A DNA stretch of 64,000 nt, from contig NZ_BLIG01000001.1 of assembly GCF_009811415.1 (NCBI RefSeq), forward strand, positions 62,001-126,000. The letters are read 5' to 3'. This DNA is from Alteromonas sp. KUL106 (lineage in GTDB: Bacteria > Pseudomonadota > Gammaproteobacteria > Enterobacterales > Alteromonadaceae). The translations under genes were made by a program, and so were the position numbers. The notes beneath the pieces were generated by a model, which was not told where the DNA came from, ran no database searches, and worked only from the letters and a program-made list of their open reading frames with translations. This document shows positions 57,513 through 64,000 of this stretch, one piece after another. Positions within the stretch are counted from its first letter, which is position 1. Every line of letters begins with the position of its first letter.

Positions 57513-58310
57513 ATGCAGGACTTACAGCAAACGCTAACCCAAATCCTTGACTATGTGAAAGGAGTTTGGATTAAAAAGCGTTACGTAATTATTTTTTCTT
57601 GGCTCATATGCCCAATTGGCTTTTTATATGTTGCCAGTCTTCCCGATGTTTATTCTTCGAAAGCGCAGGTATTCGTGGACACTCGCTCGGTATTACAGCC
57701 TTTACTTCGCGGGCTAGCGATACAGACGAATCCTGATCAAGAGATACAGATGATGGCTAAAACCTTACTTAGCAGAAGTAATGTAGAGAAAATAGCCAGA
57801 GAGAGCGACCTTGATATCACAACGAATACAGAAGATGAATTTGAATCTCTTGTAACATCACTTTCGAAAGAAATAGCGCTATCTTCGACTGGACGAGATA
57901 ACATTTATAACATTTCGTTTTCCAATAAAGAGCCCACCGTAGCTCAGAGGGTGGTTCAAGAAACATTAGATTTATTCGTTGAGGGTTCTTTAGGTAACAA
58001 CCGAAAAGATACCGACACTGCAGGCCGCTTTTTAGATGAGCAAATTGCAGAATATGAATCTCGCCTTACAGAGGCTGAACAACGTTTAGCTAACTTTAAA
58101 CGGCAGTACAATGACATTCTGCCACTGGCGGGCTCGTATTATTCTAGCTTGCAAAGCTTGAACGACGAGCTTGAAGCGACTCGCCTGCAAATAAAACAAA
58201 CGCAACAGCAGGCCGATACGCTCAACAAGCAGATTAGTGGTGTAAAGCGCAACGACAGTTTTGGTGTCACTAATCAAGACGAACCCGTGCTTCGCACCCG
58301 CTACGACTAA
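57513..58310 (+). CDS. Chain-length determinant, N-terminal fragment
   Basis: 265 codons ending inside the duplicated segment (stop TAA at 58308-58310). It keeps the first membrane segment (about residues 25-45), the Wzz domain and the first coiled coil, but lacks the C-terminal membrane anchors. A truncated protein with one membrane anchor could be made, because the start, the ribosome region and the frame up to the duplication are intact. Confidence 0.75.
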   Translation: MQDLQQTLTQILDYVKGVWIKKRYVIIFSWLICPIGFLYVASLPDVYSSKAQVFVDTRSVLQPLLRGLAIQTNPDQEIQMMAKTLLSRSNVEKIARESDLDITTNTEDEFESLVTSLSKEIALSSTGRDNIYNISFSNKEPTVAQRVVQETLDLFVEGSLGNNRKDTDTAGRFLDEQIAEYESRLTEAEQRLANFKRQYNDILPLAGSYYSSLQSLNDELEATRLQIKQTQQQADTLNKQISGVKRNDSFGVTNQDEPVLRTRYD

Positions 58311-59118
58311 TCAAGACGAACCCGTGCTTCGCACCCGCTACGACGAACGAATACGTGCTTTAGAGGAAGAACTCGATAGGCTTACGCTTCGCTTTACAGA
58401 TTTACACCCTGACGTTGTCGAAACAAAAGCACTATTGCAAAGTTTAGAAGACTCTAGAGACAAAGAAATAGAGGCCTTTCTTAGCGCAGATGAAGGGGAT
58501 CAAAATCAACCGCTTTCAGAACTTAATCGCGAAATTAAACTAGAGGCAAGCCGTTTGGAAAGTCAAATAGCTTCTCTTCAAGTTAAGGAAACAGATTTAT
58601 TGCGCAAGATCTCTGAATTAGAGAGCAAAGTAGACTTAATTCCTCAAATTGAAGCAGAGTCTTCTTCTCTAAACCGAGAATACGGTGTTACGAAACAGAA
58701 ATACGAAGAGTTGCTGTCTCGCCGTGAATCAGCTGATTTATCTCGAAGAGCAGATGTATCAGCAGAAGACCTTCAATTTAGAATAATAGAGCCTCCGTTG
58801 TTACCTAAACGCCCTTCGGGCCCTAATCGCCTCATCTTTTATACCGCGGTGCTAGTGATAGGTTTTGGCTCAGGAATTGCCGTCGCATTTCTAATTAGCC
58901 AACTTAATCCAATTTTAATACGTCCTAAACAGTTACTTAACGTATCTGACTATCCTATATGGGGTACAGTTACGCACTTAAATATTGAGCAAATCAACAA
59001 AACCAACAGAACTCGACTTATCGTGTTCTTACTCTCAAGTGGTACTATTTTGGCCATGTATGGAGCGTTAGTCGCAGCTGAAATTATGAATATCGATTTA
59101 TTTGGGGGGCTTCTTTAA
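58261..59118 (+). CDS. Chain-length determinant, C-terminal fragment
   Basis: The open frame nominally begins at TTG 58261, but its first 16 residues are read out of frame through the first repeat copy; authentic sequence begins in the second copy. It contains the second coiled coil and two membrane segments (near residues 190-215 and 255-275). It overlaps the kinase gene start (TAATG at 59116-59120). There is no convincing ribosome site for independent translation. Confidence 0.6.
   Translation: MVSLIKTNPCFAPATTNQDEPVLRTRYDERIRALEEELDRLTLRFTDLHPDVVETKALLQSLEDSRDKEIEAFLSADEGDQNQPLSELNREIKLEASRLESQIASLQVKETDLLRKISELESKVDLIPQIEAESSSLNREYGVTKQKYEELLSRRESADLSRRADVSAEDLQFRIIEPPLLPKRPSGPNRLIFYTAVLVIGFGSGIAVAFLISQLNPILIRPKQLLNVSDYPIWGTVTHLNIEQINKTNRTRLIVFLLSSGTILAMYGALVAAEIMNIDLFGGLL
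58269..58344 (+). repeat. Exact 37-bp tandem duplication disrupting the chain-length gene
   Basis: Bases 58270-58306 are repeated without change at 58307-58343; the period-37 match covers 58269-58344. The unit is not a multiple of three, so one extra copy shifts the frame; two extra copies would also shift it and three would restore it. Confidence 0.97.
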
Positions 59119-60068
59119 TGAAAAACACCATTGAAAAAGCACTTCAGAAACAGAAAGAAGCCAACGCTGCTAAGCAAAATGTTACCGCTGAAGAAAAGAT
59201 CGAAGACGCGAGTTCTGAAAGTCATCTCAAAGCATCGGAAGTTTCTATTGAAGCTTCAACTTCTTCAGAGTTAGCCGCGGCAGAAGTCGTTGCCGATGAA
59301 AGGGAGTTCGTTAATCAAAGGACGCCTCTCGAAGAGTTCAAAATCAATTTTGAGAGGCTCGATAAAAATGGACATATCTCTCTAAATGGTGACCGCAAGC
59401 AAATTAACGAAGAGTACCGTGAAATTAAGCGAAAGCTTTTGGCTAACGCGTTTGGTTCACTCTCGAAAACGCTACACAACCCTAATATTATAATGGTTAC
59501 AAGCAGCCGCCCTTCTGAAGGGAAAACTTTTACTGCTACCAACTTAGCGATGAGTATTGCATCAGAGCAAGATAAAACGGTGCTTCTAGTTGATGCGGAT
59601 GTCCTTAAGCCTAATGTATTAAACACCTTAGGCCTCGAGCGTCGTAAGGGGCTAATGGAATATTTGACCGGAGATGTGGACGATATTTCAGATGTGTTAT
59701 ACCCCACAAATATCGACAAACTAAAGATAATTCCTGCTGGAAAGTCGCACCACTTATCTACGGAGTTGCTTGCAAGCCAGAAGATGCATGAAACCGTAGA
59801 TGAATTTGCAAATCGATACCCTGATCGGATTGTAATTTTCGACACGCCTCCTCTTATTGGTATCAACGAAAGTGCCATTCTCGCAAATTTCGCTGGTCAA
59901 GCAGTGGTAGTAGTTGAAGAAGGTAAGGCAAAAATAGGCGATATAAAAATGTCGGTTGAGCGCTTGAATCCCGATATGGCGATTGGTTTTGTAGTTAACA
60001 AATCAGTACATAATGACACCGACGGAAGCGGATATTATGGATATTATTACTCAGAACGAAACGACTAA
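59118..60068 (+). CDS. XrtA system tyrosine autokinase (BY-kinase)
   Basis: The 316-residue cytoplasmic kinase has a charged N-terminal region, then Walker A in SSRPSEGKTFTATNLA near residue 131, Walker A' in LLVDADVLKPNV and Walker B in IVIFDTPPLIGINES. It ends in a tyrosine cluster (GYYGYYYSERND), the usual autophosphorylation site of bacterial tyrosine kinases. With the Wzz-like partner it controls polymer assembly through phosphorylation cycles. Type: exosortase-associated kinase (TIGR03018-like). Its start overlaps the chain-length gene stop (TAATG), and its tyrosine tail is encoded in bases shared with the next gene's start. Confidence 0.94.
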   Translation: MKNTIEKALQKQKEANAAKQNVTAEEKIEDASSESHLKASEVSIEASTSSELAAAEVVADEREFVNQRTPLEEFKINFERLDKNGHISLNGDRKQINEEYREIKRKLLANAFGSLSKTLHNPNIIMVTSSRPSEGKTFTATNLAMSIASEQDKTVLLVDADVLKPNVLNTLGLERRKGLMEYLTGDVDDISDVLYPTNIDKLKIIPAGKSHHLSTELLASQKMHETVDEFANRYPDRIVIFDTPPLIGINESAILANFAGQAVVVVEEGKAKIGDIKMSVERLNPDMAIGFVVNKSVHNDTDGSGYYGYYYSERND

Positions 60069-61719
60069 GTATCGTTTTGCAATCAAACCGCTTTGCGCTG
60101 TAATCGGCACATTGCTGCTTGGTAACTTAAATGAAGTGCAAGCCAAACTCGACATTACAGCAAACGCTTCTGCGGAAGGCATTTTTCAAGACATAGATTC
60201 TGAAGAAAACGGAACGTTTTCGTTTACAACTCTTTCAGTTAACCCTAGTGTTAACGCGGCTTATCAATCGCGCACATTTAATGGGTTGTGGCAAGGAAAG
60301 TTGACTCATCTAGAGCGTGACAACAGTGATCTTAGCCGCGAGGATACCTATGGAGAATACAGTTACTCAGCTAACTGGGCACCATTTGACGAGGCGTTGG
60401 TCTTTCAAGCCTCTGGGGCACTTAGCTACCAGAACGCACAGGCAGGTAACTTTTTAGTTTCAGACTTTTTCACCAACGCCGATGCTCTAGCCAAAACTCG
60501 TTCAAATAGATTTGGTGTTTCTACCACCATGTCGCAAGGTGATTGGGTTCGCGGCACCGGTCAAGCGTCTTATTCTGATGTTGCTTCAGAAAGAAACGCA
60601 TTGAATAATGGTTTTGCCCTAGATAATGACACCTACCAACTCTCTGGCAATTTGTTTAACGGCGATAGAGCTGAATACTTAATTTGGAATGTTTCAGGTA
60701 GTTTTCAAAATACAGATAGGGCCGTTGCATCTGAAGGCGACTTTATATCGAGAAATGCATCCGGCTTTTTAGATATTCACTTTTTGAAGAACTGGGCGCT
60801 TAGGGTTACCGGCAGCCATGAAGGCAACCAAATATCAGGTCGAAATGACACTGCCAGCTTAGTACGCAAGTTCAATTCTTATGGTGCCGGTTTAACGTAT
60901 CGTCAAAGTTCCAACCGATACATATCGATTACCGCTAACACCACCGATTCAGATATAGAAAGCGATGATGGCGAAACCTTCGTTGGTTTAGATTTACAAT
61001 GGGCTTTAAGCCCACGTACCAGTATTAACGCGAATTACGGCCGACGCTTTTTTGGTGAAACCGCTGGGGCGAATATAAGCTATAACTCGAAATATCTAAG
61101 AACCTCATTTGGTTATTCAGAAGATGTAACCAATACGAGCAGGCTATTGGCAAACCCCGAAAACTTGGGCGTATTTGTTTGTCCGGTAAACTCTTCTGGC
61201 ATATCTAGCTGCTTTCAGCCCAACAGTTTAAATTACGTGCCAAACGCTGATGAGCAATTCGTTCAAATAACATCGCAAAATTTAGAGTTTAACGACGACA
61301 TCATTGTTCGTAAAAGCAGCAACTTTCAAATTGGCTACGATTTTTCAAGAGTAACTTTAGGCATGTCGTGGCGCTATTCTGAGGATGACGCGCTTGATCA
61401 AGACCGTCTTACACGCACTTATTCTGTAGGTTCAACTTTGGCGTACCGCATTGGCAGCTACACAAATGTAAACGCAAGTGTAAACTACGCTAATATCACG
61501 CAGCGTTCAGAAGCCCTCGACAGTGGCGAGAGTGATAACTGGAATGCAACGATAGGTATTGACCGCACTTTTGGACAGACATTAGAAGTGAGTGCAAACA
61601 TTAACTTTGTTGATAGAAGTGGCGACCTTGTAAACGGTGCCGGTACTGGAAACGGTTTTTTGGGTGCTAATTTTACTGATAGGCGCGTAACTCTTGGTAT
61701 TACGTATACTTATCAGTAA
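60037..61719 (+). CDS. XrtA system outer-membrane beta-barrel protein
   Basis: About 560 residues with a signal peptide (FAIKPLCAVIGTLLLGNLNEVQA) and a body of alternating amphipathic strands ending in RRVTLGITYTYQ, a typical barrel terminus. Examples are TFNGLWQGKLTHLERDNS, YGAGLTYRQSSNRYISITA and TSINANYGRRFFGETAGA. It matches the PEP-CTERM system-associated barrel family (TIGR03016-like), thought to act in polysaccharide export across the outer membrane. The ATG at 60037 places the signal peptide well; the frame opens at 60013. It overlaps the kinase gene and is followed by a terminator. Confidence 0.9.
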   Translation: MDIITQNETTKYRFAIKPLCAVIGTLLLGNLNEVQAKLDITANASAEGIFQDIDSEENGTFSFTTLSVNPSVNAAYQSRTFNGLWQGKLTHLERDNSDLSREDTYGEYSYSANWAPFDEALVFQASGALSYQNAQAGNFLVSDFFTNADALAKTRSNRFGVSTTMSQGDWVRGTGQASYSDVASERNALNNGFALDNDTYQLSGNLFNGDRAEYLIWNVSGSFQNTDRAVASEGDFISRNASGFLDIHFLKNWALRVTGSHEGNQISGRNDTASLVRKFNSYGAGLTYRQSSNRYISITANTTDSDIESDDGETFVGLDLQWALSPRTSINANYGRRFFGETAGANISYNSKYLRTSFGYSEDVTNTSRLLANPENLGVFVCPVNSSGISSCFQPNSLNYVPNADEQFVQITSQNLEFNDDIIVRKSSNFQIGYDFSRVTLGMSWRYSEDDALDQDRLTRTYSVGSTLAYRIGSYTNVNASVNYANITQRSEALDSGESDNWNATIGIDRTFGQTLEVSANINFVDRSGDLVNGAGTGNGFLGANFTDRRVTLGITYTYQ

Positions 61720-61738
61720 AGCGTATACAACGATAAAG

Positions 61739-61768
61739 AGCGCTCTCATGGGTTGTGAGCGCTTTTTT
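61739..61768 (+). terminator. Rho-independent terminator of the export operon
   Basis: AGCGCTC (61739-61745) pairs with GAGCGCT (61757-61763), with an 11-base loop, followed by a six-base T run at 61763-61768. Confidence 0.9.
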
Positions 61769-61799
61769 ATTATCTGCAGTGATAATTAAGCAATAACCC

Positions 61800-62864
61800 T
61801 CACTCTCGCTTATCATCACTCTTTAACCGCACGTAGGTCTTAAACTTCTTCTTCATGAGTTTATCTACGTATTGCGTCATTTTGACTTTTTGTGAAATAG
61901 CGTCGTCTAACGCGTCCACTAGCTCTGCCAGCATATCTAAGTAGTACTTAGTGTCGCGAATCACATTGCCTTTCGGCGTCATAATGGTTTGGCTTTCAGG
62001 ATGGTCTGCAAACCCCATGTGTTCCGTTACTTCCGCGCCTGTTTTATCAGGCTCGAACATTTCGGCTTTCACTTCTTCAATGACTTCGTTTACCGCTTCA
62101 GCGTCAAAGCTTTCCAGCTCTTCAAGAAAGCCATAGAGCATGACCCTATCCATAAGAGTATTGATTTTGCGAGGAATACCACGAGAGAACATGTGAATAC
62201 GTTCTAACGCCTCATCGCTGAACAACGCAGCCCCATTCCATCCTGCATGGTGCAAGCGATATTCTATATATTCCTTGCACTCTTCCAACGAAAGCGGCGC
62301 TAAGTGACAAGACGCCACAATACGCTGTCTAAACTGCTCCATGTTTGGAGCTCTTAATATGGGCTGAAGCTCTTCCTGCCCTAACAAGAAACTCTGAATG
62401 AGCGGCTTACCGTTTAGCTGAAAATTACTCAGCATTCTTAACTCTTCAATGGTTTCAAGAGGAAGGTTCTGCGCTTCATCAACTAGCAGCAGGGCCCGGC
62501 GTCCCGCTTTATTCAAATCGTACAAGAAGATTTCTAACGCTTTTAAGATATCGGCTTTAGAACGACCTTCGGTAGGAACATCAAACTTAGACGCCACCAT
62601 TTTCACCAGTTCATCTGGAGAAAGCTTTGGTGTGACGATTTGGGCCGCGGCAATATCGTCTTCTAATTCTTCAAGCAAACTGTTGGCAACTGTCGTTTTA
62701 CCCGTTCCAATCCCACCGGTAATAACAATGAACCCTTCCGCCTGAGACAAGCCGTACTGCAGGTAAGACATGGCTCGTTTATGCCATTTACTTGCGAAGA
62801 AAAACTGAGGATCGGGGGTTAACTGAAACGGTTTCGAGTTAAGTCCGTAGTAACTTTCGTACAT
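61800..62864 (-). CDS. XrtA-associated ATPase (ExeA/GspA-like)
   Basis: The 354-residue AAA ATPase opens with MYESYYGLNSKPFQLTPDP, the signature of ExeA-like proteins and of the ATPase found in exosortase A loci (TIGR03015-like). Walker A is GGIGTGKTT (residues 50-58); Walker B is LLLVDEAQN (Asp129, Glu130). The arginine-rich sensor region IPRKINTLMDRVMLYG lies near residue 225. Its exact job is unknown; a role in assembling or powering the export machinery is likely. It is convergent with the export operon. Confidence 0.94.
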   Translation of the reverse strand: MYESYYGLNSKPFQLTPDPQFFFASKWHKRAMSYLQYGLSQAEGFIVITGGIGTGKTTVANSLLEELEDDIAAAQIVTPKLSPDELVKMVASKFDVPTEGRSKADILKALEIFLYDLNKAGRRALLLVDEAQNLPLETIEELRMLSNFQLNGKPLIQSFLLGQEELQPILRAPNMEQFRQRIVASCHLAPLSLEECKEYIEYRLHHAGWNGAALFSDEALERIHMFSRGIPRKINTLMDRVMLYGFLEELESFDAEAVNEVIEEVKAEMFEPDKTGAEVTEHMGFADHPESQTIMTPKGNVIRDTKYYLDMLAELVDALDDAISQKVKMTQYVDKLMKKKFKTYVRLKSDDKRE

Positions 62865-63025
62865 GCAATTTACCGTTATTCCATTAAAAATGTGCGTTCA
62901 AAAAACAAACATGTGGGTTGCTTTAAAACAGCGCGCCGCGTTTTTTACCTGTGCAGATTGTGTATATGGTAACCAACAACGCGCTATTCCCGAAGTATTA
63001 TCTTTCTATTTGGTCTGGTTGAGCG

Positions 63026-64000
63026 CTAACGCAATTTATTTTGAGTGATTCGCTCGATAATCCCAGTGGTAGACACACCATCTTCAAAGGTAAGCACCTT
63101 TACTTCGCCGCCGTTTTCCAATACTTCAGTGCCACCGGCAATGTCTTCAATTTTGTAATCACCACCCTTTACCAATACATCGGGCAATAATCGAGCAATA
63201 ATACGCTGTGGAGTATCTTCTTCAAATGGTACCACCCAATCTACCGCGCTCAGGCCGGCAAGCACTGCCATTCTGCGGCTAACGTTGTTCACTGGGCGAC
63301 CAGGCCCTTTCAATTTAGTCACTGATGAATCGGTATTAACCGCTACTATCAATCGGTCACCAAGCTGCGCCGCTTCTTCAAGATAAGCAACGTGACCAGA
63401 ATGCAAAATATCAAAGCATCCGTTTGTCATTACCACTCGCTCACCACGCGCCTTCGCAGCTTTAAGCGCAATAGCCAATTGGTCTTCTGTCATGACGCCG
63501 CCATCAAGATGAACAGACTGTTCACCTAACGCTAATGCTAGCTCGGTGTTGGTTACCGTAGACGTACCCAATTTACCTACAACAACGCTCGCCGCTAAAT
63601 TTGCAAGCACGCAAGCAGCTTGAAGTGGCAAATTACAGGCCATGGCAACTGCGAGTGTCGAAACAACCGTATCCCCTGCCCCCGTGACGTCATACACCTC
63701 TTTCGCTTTAGCCGGCAAATGAAACTCGGTATTGTCACCGTCAAAGAGGGTCATGCCATCCTCAGAACGCGTTACAAGAAGTGCACTTAAATCCAACGAT
63801 GCTTTCAGTGTCTGTGCTTTTTCCACCAAAGTCTGCTCGCTATCTATTTCACCGACAATACCGCGAAGCTCGTCCATATTTGGGGTAACTAATGTCGCAC
63901 CAGCGTATTTGCCAAAGTCACTGCCTTTGGGGTCGACCACCACCCGCTTATTTTTGCTGCGCGCCTTTTCGATAAGCCTAGCGGGATTGCTTAAGCACCC
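63026..64000 (-). CDS. hldE: Bifunctional heptose-7-phosphate kinase / heptose-1-phosphate adenylyltransferase HldE (5' end outside window)
   Basis: The frame is open to the window edge (the first visible residues read [19 protein letters not shown] before [10 protein letters not shown]), so 324 of about 475 residues are present. The visible kinase part includes [10 protein letters not shown] and the ribokinase-type anion hole [19 protein letters not shown]. The C-terminal nucleotidyltransferase has [19 protein letters not shown] and [14 protein letters not shown]. HldE makes ADP-heptose for the lipopolysaccharide core. It is probably separate from the exosortase locus; 161 bases separate it from the ATPase gene, which is on the same strand downstream. 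Confidence 0.95.
   Translation of the reverse strand, partial: GCLSNPARLIEKARSKNKRVVVDPKGSDFGKYAGATLVTPNMDELRGIVGEIDSEQTLVEKAQTLKASLDLSALLVTRSEDGMTLFDGDNTEFHLPAKAKEVYDVTGAGDTVVSTLAVAMACNLPLQAACVLANLAASVVVGKLGTSTVTNTELALALGEQSVHLDGGVMTEDQLAIALKAAKARGERVVMTNGCFDILHSGHVAYLEEAAQLGDRLIVAVNTDSSVTKLKGPGRPVNNVSRRMAVLAGLSAVDWVVPFEEDTPQRIIARLLPDVLVKGGDYKIEDIAGGTEVLENGGEVKVLTFEDGVSTTGIIERITQNKLR

Larger units (their letters stand above)
57513..59118 (+). pseudogene. XrtA system chain-length determinant (Wzz-like), broken by a 37-bp tandem duplication
   Basis: Two adjacent frames together make one protein of the exosortase-associated chain-length family (TIGR03007-like). The first (57513-58310) has the N-terminal membrane segment and Wzz domain (VYSSKAQVFVDTRSVLQP) and part of the periplasmic coiled coil. 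The second continues the coiled coil (RALEEELDRLTLRFTDLHPD) and has two C-terminal membrane segments. They are separated only by an exact tandem duplication of 37 bases (58269-58344), which shifts the frame and places a TAA at 58308-58310. Removing one copy gives a continuous 522-codon gene. As written, polymer length control would be lost or altered unless the repeat is reversible. Assembly error is possible. Confidence 0.9.

Noticed and set aside
59315..59878. 187-codon frame on the minus strand opposite the tyrosine kinase
   Set aside because: The plus-strand kinase in the same bases has all its motifs; the antisense frame is a shadow.

Overview
The window reads like the chromosome of a marine Alteromonas-type gammaproteobacterium. 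This is inferred from gene content and protein style (531-residue isocitrate lyase, malate synthase G, CheV, HldE, and an exosortase A/PEP-CTERM locus); no species marker gene is present. There are no rRNA, tRNA, insertion sequence or CRISPR features that I could see.

Layout. 1-2634: the 3' end of an FtsX-type ABC permease followed by an AttH/CrtC-like lipoprotein whose start conflicts with its reading frame. 2692-6390 (minus): glutaminase, alkaline phosphatase lipoprotein, CheV. 6928-12044 (plus): the glyoxylate shunt, with isocitrate lyase, a LysR regulator and malate synthase G; the malate synthase ribosome binding site sits in a near-perfect inverted repeat. 12414-13313: a patatin-like lipase. 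13337-17244 (minus): a compact operon of a Tat-exported small protein, a PqqD-like small protein, an HprK-like kinase, a nucleotidyltransferase and a UDP-glucuronate-4-epimerase-like enzyme. This is the part least explained by known biology. 17489-21823: S1-type protease, YdcF-like protein, exosortase-associated N-acyltransferase and a FAD-linked oxidase.

21909-62864 is a large exosortase A (XrtA) exopolysaccharide and protein-sorting locus. It holds a PEP-CTERM substrate behind a sigma-54-type promoter, the TPR lipoprotein PrsT, and a long plus-strand operon of glycosyltransferases and modification enzymes (31278-44015). A minus-strand set follows (flippase, two pyruvyltransferases, glycosyltransferase, acyltransferase, O-ligase/polymerase and a 54-residue membrane protein). 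The conserved core is exosortase fused to an EpsI-like tail, deacetylase, initiating sugar transferase, export lipoprotein, chain-length determinant, tyrosine kinase, outer-membrane barrel and ExeA-like ATPase. The initiating transferase and about seven glycosyltransferases would build a repeat unit. Acyl- and pyruvyltransferases decorate it, the flippase and O-ligase-like protein move and polymerise it, and the export lipoprotein, Wzz-like and barrel proteins carry it out. Two lyase-like proteins may trim it.

The most concrete anomaly is in the chain-length determinant: an exact 37-bp tandem duplication (58269-58344) breaks the frame, so this strain or assembly would lack the full-length protein. 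The window ends inside hldE (63026-64000, minus).
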